Assembly: GCA_030737835.1 (NCBI GenBank)
Contig: CM060854.1
Location: forward strand, 16,768,002 to 16,832,001
Length of the DNA stretch: 64,000 nucleotides
From: Acorus gramineus
Lineage: Eukaryota > Streptophyta > Magnoliopsida > Acorales > Acoraceae
Direction of reading: 5' to 3'
The position numbers were made by a program, and so were the translations under genes. Shown here piece by piece: positions 34,209 through 46,870 of the stretch. Numbering within the stretch: position 1 is the first letter of the stretch; every line of letters begins with the position of its first letter. Below the pieces are notes generated by a model, which worked only from the letters and a program-made list of their open reading frames with translations, had not been told where the DNA came from and ran no database searches.

Positions 34209-34543
34209 AATATCATACATTCTCCTTTTCGTCAAAGTATAAGTTTTTTTCTTTACATTTTTATATGCTAATGCTATTAAAACAATAACAAATTGAATTT
34301 TTTACATATATATTCCAATTTTAGATTCTCATATATTCATTAAAAATAGCATTCCTGTTGAAATTTTAATATTGTAAGATAATAATAAAAATTACATTGC
34401 TGTTAGATATAATAATTTTATATTAAAAATAATAAGACATATTTTTTTTTTTTGTACTAGTATATTTATTAACTTACAAATATAAGTATTAATAAGATTA
34501 ACATATATTATGTCATAACAATTGTATTACCACTGTATTAATA

Positions 34544-36390
34544 TCTATTACTTACTTATTAAAGGATTCTGACCCAGTATTTTCATTTCCCTTTATATCC
34601 TTTAAACAATTGATTAATTACTAATATATATATTTATTTAAATTTTGAAATTTTAAAATATATAGTGGATAAATACATGATGATATATCTATTACTTACT
34701 TATTAAAAGAATTATGATTCAATATTTTCATTTCCATTTTTATCCTTTGAACAATTGATTAATTACTAATACATATAGTTATTTAAATTCTAAAATTTTA
34801 AAATATATAGTGGATAAATACATGATGCATATATCTATTACTTGCTTATTAAAAGGATTTTGTGACCCAGTATTTTCATTTCCCTTTTTATCCTTTAAAT
34901 AATTGGTTAATTACTAATATATATATTTATTTAAATTTTAAAATATATAGTAGATAAATACATGATGGATATATCTATTACTTACTTATTAAAAGGATTC
35001 TGACCCATTATTTTTATTTCCCTTTTTATCTTTTAAACAATTGATTAATTACTAATATATATATTTATTTAAATTTTAAAATTTTAAAATATATAGTGGA
35101 TAAATACATTATGGATATACATAGATTATAAGAATTTTCTTTTCCCTTTTTATCCTTCCTTAAATTTATTAATTACTTATATTCTATTAATTCAAAATTG
35201 AAATTTTCATATCAAGTTTAAATATATGAGATACAAATTTTTCATTTTTTTACCCCCTCATTTAAATATGATAATTATTATGTCCTATTTATTTAAAATT
35301 TAAGATTACAAATTAGATTTTTATAAATCATAAATATATTTGAATATTTAAAAATCAGATTTAATTTAATTATATCATGAAATTACATTATTCAAAATTA
35401 AATATATTCATTATTTTAAATTCAAAATAATTATAGATAAAATTGGATCTAATTAAACTATAATCTATTACTTACTTATTAAAGGATTCTAACCCAGTAT
35501 TTTCATTTTCCTTTTTATCTTTTAAACAATTGATTAATTACTAATATATATATTTATTTAAATTTTAAAATTTTAAAATATATAGTGAATAAATACATGA
35601 TGGATATACATGGATTATAAGAATTTTCATTTTCCTTTTTATCTTTCCTTAAATTTATTAATTACTTATATTCTATTAATTCAAAATTGAGATTTTCATA
35701 TCAAGTTTAGATATATGAGATACAAATTTGTCATTTTTTTACCCCCTCATTCAAATCTGGTAATTATTATGTCCTATTTATTTGAAATTTAATATTACAA
35801 ATTAGATTTTTATAAATCATAAATATATTTGAATATTTAAAAATCAGATTTAATTTAATTATATCATGAAATTACATTATTCAAAATTAAAGATATTCAT
35901 TATTTTAAATTCAAAATAGTAATAGATAAAATTGGATCAAATTAAACTAAAAAAAACTGGTTATTAATGTATTTCACACTTAAAATAATCATTATTTCAA
36001 TTCAAAAACATATAATACACAAATAGATAAAAATGGATCTTAAAAAAATAAAAAATTAGTTTTAATGGTTTCAAATTGAAAATATTGGTTTTTTTTTAAT
36101 TCGAAATATTACTTACTTATTAAAAGGATTATGTGACACAATATTTTCATTTCTCTTTTTATCGTTTATTCATTATTTAATTACAAATATTAATAGATTT
36201 ATTTAAATTTTAAAATTATTCAATGATACAATCTGATCTAATAAGATTATATATGATTTGTTTATTTAAAATTTTAAATTATTTAATGATACAATCTGAT
36301 CAATTAAGATTCTATTATTACTTACTATTGAAAGGATTCTAATCCAATATTTTTATTTTCCTTTTTATCTTTTAAACAATTGAGAGATAG
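34544..36390. repeat. Tandem and higher-order repeat array with TCTATTACTTACTTATTAAA starts
   Basis: Units start at about 34544, 34688, 34834, 34974, 35464, 36109 and 36311. The first steps are 144, 146 and 140 bp; then a 490-bp higher-order unit (34974-35463) is repeated at 35464-35953. Each start reads close to TCTATTACTTACTTATTAAA followed by AGGATTCTGACCCA and a TTTTCATTTCCCTTTTTATC segment. Some plant Helitron 5' ends look similar, but no Helitron 3' end or helicase was found. Confidence 0.7.
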
Positions 36391-36399
36391 ATATCACAT

Positions 36400-38091
36400 T
36401 TTAATTTGATCTAATAAGATTCATATCTCATTTTGATTTTTTTATCTTTCTAACTAATTAATTACTTATATAACATTTATTTAAATTTTAAACCAAGTGG
36501 CCTATTTTGAATTACTCAAAAGAATCATTTTTGAAATGAAGATATGCATGGATGGTAGTTATGAATCAGAAGATTTGAGGAAATTTAATCACATCCAAAG
36601 GACCAAATAAATGAACTCCATATCAAGATGTGTATGTTTTAAATTGTTTTTTCTATCTGTTCCTCAATTACATCCAAAGAGTGTATACGGGTTGAAAAGG
36701 AGGGATTAGTTTTTTTTTTTTTTTTTAAAAAGAAAATATTTTGAGAGATTAGTTGAAGTCTATTAAATGTCAAAATGTATTTATTATGTTCGATATTTGT
36801 TGAATTTTTACTGCTCCATTCACTTTAATTAAGATTTTGATTTTTTTTCTATACTGTTGTTATTTGTTTAATTATTTAGTTAGCTGTTTTGTTTTTAATA
36901 GTTTTCAATGAATATTTTTTGTCAGGTGAAGTCATTGGTTCATTCAGTTTCTCTCATCTAAAAAATAGAGGTAAAAATGTAAAATAAAAAAAGAAAATTT
37001 GTTTTTTATTTTGAATACTTTTTATGAATTGCATATAGGTAAATTTGTTTTAATCTTTTTCTTGATATTTTAAATCTCAAAACAAATAATTCTACATATA
37101 ATCTTCATCATTTAATATGTACATACTTAAACAAGAGTAAGTGTTTTTATTAATTTTTATTTTATTTTTATCATATAATAATAGTTTTATTTTATTAATC
37201 AATAACAAATATTAAGGGATTTGACATGGATCCTTTAAATAGACCGGCTTATTCTTAATCATCATTATTTGAATACGAAGAATTTTTTTTTTTTTGCATT
37301 TATTTATTTTGTTTTATCAACTTCTATATGATAAAAAAAAAATTTATCATCCTTAAGATCTTTTATTTTTATATTTTTATTTTAGATAGGTATTCCATAT
37401 AGAAAAAACAAATATTATGATTCATTCATAAAATGACTCTTCTATTGTTAATCTCCTCACCTATTCTCCCTTGTTAATCCATTTCTCATTTACAGGTTTA
37501 TTTATTTATTTATTTATTTTGTTTATATTAATTTTTAATTCTATTTTTAATTTTAATGTTTGATGTTTTAGACTTATACGTACATTATGAAGTAGAAGAA
37601 GTTTTGAAGAACTAAATTTCCAACTACTAATAGGAAGGTATGAAAATTTGTTTCAATTTATTTAGTGTTTATTCTTTTATCTATAAAAGAAGTGATTGAC
37701 AATTTTATATTTATAATGGTAAGTTTTTATTTTTATCTTTTAGCTTAAAAGGGCTAAACAAGATTGATTGAATTAATGATTCAAGATTACATATTTTGTT
37801 TAATGAACAAGAATGCATGAGTTAGAGTAAACCTGCTCTAGAAAATTGCATGTAATATTTGAAATGTATATTTAATGTGATTTTAATTGGAGATCTCTAG
37901 AGAAGTACTAGAATTGATGTACACGAGGAACAGAATTACAAACGTGTTATCTTCCTAAATTCATGGTTCCACCACTTTTATATAGACTTCAAATAGCTAT
38001 TTTTAGATAATAAATTTTAATAAATACATCCCCATGAACATAGTAGAAAAATATTGATATAATATTGTCACCATTAATTATTATTTATGGA
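36400..38091. other. AT-rich intergenic DNA
   Basis: No gene recognised. The last part (37946-38085) is the direct duplicate of 30712-30850 and abuts the MULE at 38101. Confidence 0.5.
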
Positions 38092-38100
38092 TATCCAAAG

Positions 38101-40190
38101 TGGCTCTATCCACCCTCCTCTAAAATAGTTGCACCCCGCTTTATATGAATCATTGAAAATAGGATCCATTTTTATATGGAGAATTTGCACCACCAAATAA
38201 AAACCCCCCTATCATTCGACAAGAACGACAGTTTGGGTGTCGACATGTCAATCTCACGATATGAGACTCACTGGATGGTTGTTCGACACAATCAGTGTTG
38301 ATCATTGAGACCACCACCAACAGAGTGATTGTCGACCTATCAGATGTCGAAATCTCCAGATCTCATATCTGGATCTCAACAAAGGGCTTTGACATTGCTA
38401 GTGTCGACAGATTAGCAAACTGTCGACATCCCATTTGTTGATGCGCTCAAGTCAGAAACTTCTAAGTTTAGTTCTTCTTGGTCAACTGATTAGGTGTTGA
38501 TGGTTGTCGTTTATGTCAACACAGTGAGTGTCAAACCTATCAGGTTTCCATTTTATGGTGTTTACCTTCAAACACCACCAATCCAGACTATTCAAACATT
38601 CAAAGTACTTATGCAAAAAGACAATTAAGAGAATTCAGACATTCAAAGTACCTATGCAAAAAGACAATTCAAACCATTAATATAATGAAACTAAAAACTA
38701 TGTTGGAACCATTTAACAATTCAACCATTCACATATATAGCAAAGGAAAATATAAGACCCTATATAACAACCAAATTGATATATGCACATCAAAACACGT
38801 TTTGAAATGTAACCCTCCTCAAAGGAAGACTGGGGAGACCCTAAAGAAGCAAATACAAATTAATCAAGACCTTCCATCAGTTGCTCGAGACACTGAGTGT
38901 TGATGATTCTCAATCATGTTGACGGAATTATTGTCGACAATCGGACAGAGAAACATAATATGTTTAATCTGTAGGCTTCGACAGTAAACCTCTGAACTCT
39001 TTGATCCATCGACACACGCATTGTTGGTACTGTCAGATTTCAAACGTTCATGAATATTTTCAATTTTATATATATGGGCTCTCATAGCACTTCAGTGTGT
39101 ATATTTTTAATTCTATGTCAGAGCCTATTTTCCTTTTTCATGTTCAAATCAATATGAGTAAGCCTGTCAATTATCTGAAAAAATATCCGTATCTGATTCA
39201 AATCCGTATAAAAAAATTCTGAAAATATCTGATATTCGAAAAATCCGTATTCGTATTCGAAAAAATTATCCATATCCGAAAATTTTCGGATCGGATACGG
39301 ATATGCCTGTATCCGATCCAAAAAATATCCGTATCCAAAAATATTATTATATTATTATTTATTTATTTATATATTTATTTTTTAGGATTAATATGAGTTG
39401 TTATTTTTATTTTATGTATATTTATAATTTTATGTTTTATACTTGGTAATTATTATATTTTTTTACATATTTCAAATAATAGATTTATGATTTTTATTTT
39501 TTGGATATTAGATATTTGGATATTTTAATTATTCCATGTTCATTTTGAATTTTCGGATATTTCGGATAATTATTCGTATCCGAATCCGGATTTTTGAATC
39601 AGGTGCGAATACTTACTTTCAATATCCGTCGGATATTAGATACAGATATTTTTTCGGATATCTAGTTCAGATATGGATGTGGGCCTATCCGATCCGTATC
39701 CATCCGATTGACAGGCTTAAATATGAGCATTCACGCGAGAGCTTCGACCAAATTCTAACAAACTCAATAAATAAAAAAAACAAATTCAAGCTAACCCATT
39801 AAAAAAATCCAACTTTTGACAAAGGAATAGAAGAACAAGAAGAAGAATAGGAGGGAATGTGAGAACGATCCTATGTTTTAGAACCCCATATAAACAGATC
39901 TAGAGATTTATTTGGACAAAATATAATTATGAAAATTAAAAATTTCTTTTTTGGATCACATATGTTTTTTTGTTTATTTGGGATTCAAGGCGAGGTAGAC
40001 CGAGAGAGGGACAAGAGAGATTCAAAGAGATGAGAGAGCTAGGGTTTTGTGAAGGGTAATGAATTGGGGGTGCATATAATTCCAAAAATGGGTTTATATA
40101 AGATGGGCTTTTTAAATTAAAACCCTAATATGTAAGGGTGGTGAAAAAGGGGGGTGCATTGATTTTTGAGGGGGGCAAATAGAGGCACCC
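38101..40190. mobile_element. Mutator-like element, 2.1 kb, with nested hAT MITE
   Basis: The element is bounded by a perfect 9-bp duplication TATCCAAAG (38092-38100 and 40191-40199). Inverted ends are diverged: left TGGCTCTATCCACCCTCCTC, right complement GGGTGCCTCTATTTGCCCCC, with a shared GCACCCC further in. The interior has many TGTCGACA-like words (38215-38560 and 38925-39020). On the minus strand at about 39990-40070 it has an ACAAAACCCTAGCTCTCTC stretch like a plant 5' untranslated leader, so it may carry captured gene pieces. A hAT MITE (39159-39719) is inserted in it. No transposase was seen. Confidence 0.7.
39159..39719. mobile_element. hAT-type MITE nested in a Mutator-like element
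   Basis: The 561-bp element has termini TAAGCCTGTCAAT and ATTGACAGGCTTA. A perfect 8-bp duplication AATATGAG flanks it (39151-39158 and 39720-39727). The interior holds many copies of ATATCCGTATCCGA-type words in both orientations. Confidence 0.9.
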
Positions 40191-40199
40191 TATCCAAAG

Positions 40200-40450
40200 T
40201 GGTTGTCATGGAATCCGATAAATGGGGTGTGTCTCCATTTCGAAACCCTAAACAAACCCTAATTTGAGAGAGGGTGACGAAAAAGAATAGCTTTGCTTAT
40301 TTTTTTTTATAATTTAAATAAATGCTAACTTTATATGTTGATACAAATGTATGTAATTATTACACACACACACACACAAAATATATTAAACCATACAATA
40401 AATTTCATTCATAAAAGTATTTGTATGTTATGTAATATATATTTACATAC
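40200..40450. other. Spacer with a CA microsatellite
   Basis: Contains an (AC)n run at about 40360-40378. Nothing else recognised. Confidence 0.5.
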
Positions 40451-40945
40451 AGGGTTAAAGACATATAAGTCCCTACAAACATGGAAAAACCCATATAAGT
40501 CCCTATCAAAATTGGCATAGACGTACGAGTCCCTAAAAACTCAATTATCATCCCTGAGTTAAATTTTCATCCAAACTTAATAGAATATTTTTAGAATATT
40601 CTGTCACATATAATTGTGTAGACATTGAAATCCTTATAAACAGTTATAAAAACAAAGTAGTTTCTGCAAAAGATAAAATTGTCCCTGAAAGACTTTTACA
40701 TTAAATTGTGTACACAATGCAGTCCCCATAAACAATCATAAAGACAAATTAGTCCTTGCAAAAGCTAAAATTGCCCCTGAAAGATTTTTATATTTAATTG
40801 GATAGACATTATAGTTCTTATAAATAATCGTAAAGACAAATTAGTCTATGTAAAAGACAAAATGCCCCTGAAGGATTTTTACATTCAATTGTGTAGAAAT
40901 TGCAGTCCTTATTTTCTTATAAACAATCATAAAGACAAATAATAT
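40451..40945. repeat. Tandem repeat, about 92-bp period, behind a transposon-like end
   Basis: From 40613, about 3.6 units each begin ATTG(T/G)(G/A)TA(G/C)A(C/A)A, followed by a TATAAACA(G/A)T(T/C) segment and AAAATTG(T/C)CCCTGAAAGA. The preceding 40451-40540 (AGGGTTAAAGACATATAAGT) looks like the outer end of a Mutator-type MITE, but no opposite end was found. Confidence 0.6.
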
Positions 40946-41304
40946 TTTTTTTTATTTATTCTTTCATCTTTTATCATATTGCTCACACTTCACCTGAACA
41001 AGTAATGAATAATGCTCTTTTCTTTAAGGTGTTTGCTTGCTTTAAAATACCTATACATGATTTCTCACAAAATTTGTTTATTTACATTCCTAGCAGAGAG
41101 AATTTTAATAAACTCATGCCATTTTTTTTACTTTCCTACAAACAAAAAGGTAAAAAGAATTGTGAAAATTTAACTCATTAAAATCATCCATCATTTAAGA
41201 TTGTGAATATACGTATTATTACTTTTAATATAAAATTATTATATCTAAAACCAATGTAACTTTTAATATTAGCTTGCAATATTAAATGTTTAAGATGAAT
41301 GTTT

Positions 41305-41965
41305 TTTATAACCCCTTGAAAGATTGTGAATATACATATTGACCCCTCATTTTTCAGAATATCCATATAACCCCCTGAAATTACTCATTTAATTCATATC
41401 ACTCCCTACCATTATCCAGTTAAAATTTGTGTGTGGTTAAACTATCAATAAATAATAATTTATTATTAACACATTGAGGAAGAAGCAAAATTTATGGGGT
41501 ATTTTTTTTTACGGAGGTGCTTTTGATCATTTAGATGTATTATATTGAATTTTTCTTAAATCTCATGAGATTATTAAGATAAGCGCATTTGCAATACCTT
41601 TAGATGGATAGAGTATACCTAGAATTTTTTTAATAGAAAACAAGCTCATGAGCCTAACTTTTTATCCATAAGAAAATATAATGGATTATATGGATATTCA
41701 TAAAAATGAGGGGTCAATATGTATATTTGTAAACTTTTAAGGGGTTATATGCATTTTTTCATTAAGTGTGGATAAAAGTGACGAGGGTAACAAAGTAATT
41801 TTACCATGTGTGTTAAATTAGCCACACTATAGTTTAAAGGTGGTAACAGCAGGGAGTATATCAATACAATCCAAACAATCAGGGGGTAATATGGATTTAA
41901 AAAAAAAGAGGGATTGGTATGGATAAAAAGTAAACCTGCACGGGGCTATATATATTTTTCTCTAT
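41305..41965. mobile_element. Degenerate inverted-repeat element (MITE-like)
   Basis: About 65 bp at 41308-41372 is repeated inverted at about 41687-41755, around the phrase CATATTGACCCCTCATTTTT. Further diverged ATATAACCCC and ATAGCCCC words extend to 41965. Clear terminal duplications were not found. Confidence 0.5.
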
Positions 41966-42470
41966 TATTATTATAAGATCAAAATCTACATTTACATTTT
42001 TTTATTTTTTTTTTGAAGAATGGCACTAAAAAATTTGATCTCTTGACATCTTTCAAGGAGGTGGGAGGTGCTTGCCTACTTTATCAAAGCTCTATTCACT
42101 CATTTACATTCATTAAATATACAATTTCAGCACTTAATCTAGTTTTGATTAAATCTAAAAATTATTAAAATAAATTAAAAGACACCAATGAAAACAAAAA
42201 TTATAGAATATTTGATTTCAAATCAGTCATCAAAATAAAGTTTTATGAGATTTAGTGAATTATGAATTTACGGTTTTATGATCTTATATTTCATTTTTGT
42301 TGTTGTCCTATGAATTCAAGATTTTTTTTTATGAAAGAAACGGTAGGCTATCGCCTTATTATATTAAGAAGGAAGCTCAATTCAAGTACAAGCAAAAAAA
42401 AAGAAGGAAAGAGCCCAGGCCACATGAAATGGGGTAGAAGAGAGTTCCACCCACATCCAAAACGAAGGAT
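41966..42470. other. Intergenic DNA left of the copia element
   Basis: No gene recognised. The last five bases belong to the TTATG target duplication (42471-42475). Confidence 0.5.
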
Positions 42471-42475
42471 TTATG

Positions 42476-43231
42476 TGTAAAATAAATCATAATAGCACTT
42501 AGAATCTTGATTAACATGTTTGCGAATACTATAATCATATATTTCTGTCATGCGGAATCATTATAGTATACATACATATATATATATATACACACACACA
42601 TATACAAACCTTTCTCCATGGTAAGTAGTCTTCTTTTGGTACAAGGACTTGAAGAAGAATAGAAGGATTCTTCACTCTCCTATCTCTCTATGGAGTGGAC
42701 TTACTCTTGCTTGTGCAAACACAAGATGTTGTGAGACATGACAAATGGGTTGGGAGTCCACTCCCTTTTATAGATGGAGAGGGGGAACCCTCCCACACTC
42801 AAACATAAATTGGATTCTTAAAACCCATTGAAGAATCCAATGAACCTACTAAATGTTTTGGGAATGTATCTAATAATGGGTGGGTGTTGGGAATACAAAG
42901 ACATTGAATATTTTCCTCATTCCAATGGCTATACATGTACACAATTATTCCATACATTGTGTACCACTTTAAAGAGATGTATATACATTGTCTATCACTT
43001 AATGAAAATGTACATACATTATGTACCACTTAATGGGATACACACAATTACTCTTTATACATTGTGTATTATTCAAATGGATAGTCATGGGAATTGAACC
43101 ACATAAAAACTTAATTAATTTATACTTAATTGATTTACTCTTCCAATGTACCCTTTTATGAACCAAATAATGAAATGGAACATTGATCATTACATGTCCA
43201 TATTCATTTCTTAATGGGTCACATTCTTACA
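42476..43231 (-). repeat. Copia 3' LTR
   Basis: The LTR reads on the plus strand from TGTAAAATAAATC to CATTCTTACA. On the minus strand a TATAAAAG box lies at 42765-42772. It has a TA/CA microsatellite at about 42572-42605 that is two bases longer than in the other LTR. Confidence 0.9.
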
Positions 43232-43243
43232 TTCTCCCACTTG
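43232..43243 (-). other. Copia polypurine tract
   Basis: On the minus strand, AAGTGGGAGAAT lies directly before the 3' LTR; such a tract primes plus-strand DNA synthesis. Confidence 0.8.
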
Positions 43244-43572
43244 ACCCATTAATCACCCAGTTTCATCATAATATCATAATTAAGCAAAATTGCTAATGTG
43301 AGTCATGGCGGTTGTACTTTAATAAACAAGTAGTCCCTTCCATGTACTACAACATTATAATTTTACTTAACTTGATCATAAGTTTGATATCAAATAGGTT
43401 AGATTACATAACCTATTATAATGGTTCCACATAAGTGTCTTGTCAGGACATTTTCCTATTATCATTCATTCATTACAATTCATGTGTACACATTATGAAA
43501 AATAGGAAATAACAGAAGCACATTAAACTTGAGATCTCATTAGTGTCAATCATACAATAAGTTCATAATACA

Positions 43573-44480
43573 TTATGGATAGCGGTGAAGACCCATTCTT
43601 TCAACATGTTCCTTAAAAACCTTTGGCCCTAAACCTTTGGTTAATGGATCCGCTATCATAAGCTTGGTACTTATATTTTCTATTGACACTCTTTGCTTCT
43701 GTACTTCATCTTTGACCGATAAGTACTTTAATTCCATGTGTTTGACACCATTGGAGTACTTGTCGTTCTTAGAGAAGAAGACTGCTGCAGTATTATCACA
43801 AAAAATTCTCAACGGCTTGGCAATAGTGTCGACAATCCCAAGTCCCGAGATAAAATTTCGCAGCCATAACGCATGATTCGTAGCCTCGAAACATGCAATG
43901 AACTCGGCCTCCATAGTGTGTGCAGCGATACTTCCTTGTTTTGCACTTTTCCATGATATAGCCCCTCCACTAAGCAGAAAGACATAGCCAGAGGTAGATT
44001 TTCTGCTATCGGGGCATCCAGCATGATCCGAGTCTGTGTATCCAATCACTTCCAAGTGATCAGATCTTCTAAATGTGAGCATATAATCTTTCGTTCCTTG
44101 CAAATATCTCATAACCTTCTTTGCGGCCTTCCAATGAGCCATTCCTGGATTGCTCTGGTATCTACCGAGCATGCTGACTGCAAAACTGATATCTGGCCTC
44201 GTACATGTTTGCGCATACATTAAACTCCCAACGGCTGATGCATAAGGAATGACCTCCATTTGTTTTCGTTCCCAATCATTTTGAGGACATTGCATAAGAC
44301 TGAATTTATCACCCTTTTGTACTGGGGCGTCTGAAGACGAACAATTCTGCATTCCAAACCTTTCAAGAACTCTTTCAATATAGCTTTTCTGAGACAATCC
44401 CAATATCTTTTGTGCTCGGTCTCGAATGATTTCGATTCCAATCACAAAATTTGCCTCTCCCATATCTTTCATTTCAAAGT
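43573..44480 (-). pseudogene. Copia pol: end of reverse transcriptase and RNase H
   Basis: A 299-codon frame holds the connection after reverse transcriptase (MKDMGEANFVIGIEI), the YASAVGSLMYAQTCTRPDIS motif and RNase H, with GYTDSDHAGCPDSRKSTSGY, the MEAEFIA motif, FCDNTAA and HMELKYLSVKDEVQ. These carry the acidic residues expected of a copia RNase H. It ends at the natural stop of the polyprotein. It is out of frame with the preceding segment because one T appears to be missing from a T run near 44490. Confidence 0.9.
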
Positions 44481-45593
44481 TCTTTGTGAGAATTGTTTTG
44501 TTTCGTACAACAGGCCTAAATTGCTACTTGCAAGTAAGATGTCATCTACATATAGGATAAGAAAAATAAACTTGCTTCCACAAACCTTCAAGTAAATACA
44601 CCGATCAACGGTATTTTCCTTAAAACCGAAGGAAACAATGGTATCATTAAACTTAAGATACCATTGTCGTGAAGCTTGTTTAAGTCCATAGATTGACTTC
44701 TTCAACTTGCACACAAGATGTTCCTTTCCCTTTTCTGAGAAGCCTTCAGGCTGCTCCATATAAACATCTTCCTCTAAACTCCCATTCAAGAATGCAGTTT
44801 TTACATCCATTTGGTGAAGCTCTAAATCAAAATGAGCCACCAATGCCATTATAATTCTGAGAGAGTCCTTCTTGGATACAGGAGAGAAGGTCTCTTTATA
44901 GTCAATGCCTTCTTTCTGAGTAAAGCCTTTAGCTACAAGTCTAGCTTTGAATCGTTCAATATTGCCTTTAGAGTCTCGTTTGGTCTTGAAGACCCATTTG
45001 CAACCAACTCTCTTTGCTTGTTCAGGCAATTCAACGAGATCCCAGACTTTATTTTGAGCCATAGACTTTAACTCTTCTTTCATAGCATCTATCCATTTGT
45101 CAGAATTATCTACTTTTATGGCATCTGCATATGAAATTGGATCTGCCTTCATTCCTATGTCAAATTCAGACTCTTGTAGATACACCACGTAATCATCTGA
45201 AATAGCAGATCTCTTTTCCCTTTGAGATCTTCGTAATGCTACTCCTTGTGATGTTTCTAGAGTTGAATTACTATTAGTGATTTCATTATTGAGTGGTTGA
45301 TCATTTATTTGCATCTCATTATTGTTTGAACGATTATCAATAATAGGTGCAAGGTTCGGTTCAGAAGTTATGGGCAAGGGAACTTGCACCCTTACTTCTT
45401 CAACGACCACTTTTCGTGGTTGATCACTTCCACTATTCTCACCATTTTCTAGGAATTTTACATTTCCAGTTTCTATTATTCTCGTGCTATGGTTAGGACA
45501 GTAAAATCTATACCCTTTTGATTTTTCTGGATACCCTATAAAATATCCACTTATTGTTCTAGGGTCCAACTTTCTTTCTTGTGGATTGTAAAT
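44481..45593 (-). pseudogene. Copia pol: integrase end and reverse transcriptase
   Basis: This frame starts in the last part of the integrase region ([20 protein letters not shown]) and runs into reverse transcriptase: WIDAMKEELKSM, GCKWVFKTKRDSKGNIERFK, ARLVAKGFTQKEGIDYKETF, HQMDVKTAFLNG and the catalytic YVDDILLAS. It is cut off about 17 codons after the YVDD motif by a single-base shift. A one-base loss near 45600, inside a GCNGAG-type codon pair, separates it from the integrase frame before it. Confidence 0.9.
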
Positions 45594-46870
45594 TCTAGCC
45601 TCGCTGGACAACCCCAAACATGTAGGTGTCGTAAACTCGGTTTCCTACCAGTCCAAAGCTCAAAAGGAGTTTTTGGGACTGACTTACTAGGAACTCGATT
45701 CAATATATAAACAGCAGTCTTAAGGGCCTCAGTCCACAGAAATTCAGGCAAGATAGAATTACTTATCATACTCCTCACCATATCCATTAATGTACGATTG
45801 CGCCTCTCAGCTACACCATTCTGTTGAGGAGTGCCGGGCATCGTATATTGTGCACGAATTCCATACTGTGCTAGGAGTTTAGCAAATGGACCGGGGTGTT
45901 GTCCTGTTTCATCATATCTCCCATAATACTCACCACCTCTATCAGAACGAATGACTTTAATCTTTTTGTCTAATTGCCGTTCAACCTCAGTAATATATAC
46001 CTCAAGGGTATCCACAGCCTGAGATTTATCATTAAGCAAATAGATATATCCAAATCTAGAAAAGTCATCAATAAAGGTAATAAAGTACTTTTCACCACTG
46101 AAACAGGGAGAAGAAAAAGGTCCACATATATCAGTGTGAACAATCTCAAGAAGCTCATTAGCTCTTGTGGCACCTTTCTTAGTGTGTTTGGTCTGTTTAC
46201 CTTTAATACAGTCCACACACACTATAAAATCAGTAAAATCTAAGGTTGGAAGAACCTTATCTTTTACCAATCTTTCCATTCTTTCTCTGGAGATATGTCC
46301 CAGTCGTTTATGCCACAAGAAGGAAGAATTTTCATTTATCATGTTTCTTTTAATTCCAATATTTCTATCAAGATGCAAGGTCATTAAAGCTTCAGAAAAA
46401 GAAGAATGAAGGTTCAATTTATATAAGCCATCACATAAAGTTCCACAACCCATAAAAATATTATTCTTGAACAAGTTAAAGGATTTATTTGCAAAATAAA
46501 AGGAATAACCATCAAGGTCTAGTTTAGGAAGAGAAACAAGGTTTCTTGAAACAGAAGGAACATAAACAGTATTTTGCAAATCTAAATAAAAACCACTATC
46601 CAAAGACAAACGATAGGTTCCAATGGCCAAGACTTCAACTTTCATGCGGTTCGCTACTAAGATGTATCTTTCATTTGGATTTGGGCTCCGGGTTGTAAGG
46701 AATCCCTGCATTGAATTGGAAACATGAATAGAGGCACCTGAGTCAATCCACCATGTATTCGAAGGTACTTCAGCAAGATATGATTCGAAACATACATAAG
46801 CAAAGTGCTTACCTTTCTTTTCGAACCATGCCCTACGCTTCGAACAGTCCTTCTGTATGTGTCCATTCTT
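45594..46870 (-). pseudogene. Copia pol: zinc knuckle, protease and integrase
   Basis: In one frame from just after the gag break: a CCHC-type knuckle remainder ([10 protein letters not shown]), the protease motif [11 protein letters not shown], the pre-integrase zinc finger (LWHKRLGH ... CVDCIKGKQ), and integrase catalytic residues D (VHTDICGPF), D ([11 protein letters not shown]) and E ([10 protein letters not shown]). The start at 46711 is only the first internal ATG, since the polyprotein reads through from gag. Its frame breaks from gag at an eight-T run near 46880. Confidence 0.9.

Noticed and set aside
42828..43097. 89-codon frame duplicated at 48687-48956
   Set aside because: Identical frames lie in both copia LTRs; they are explained by the repeat.
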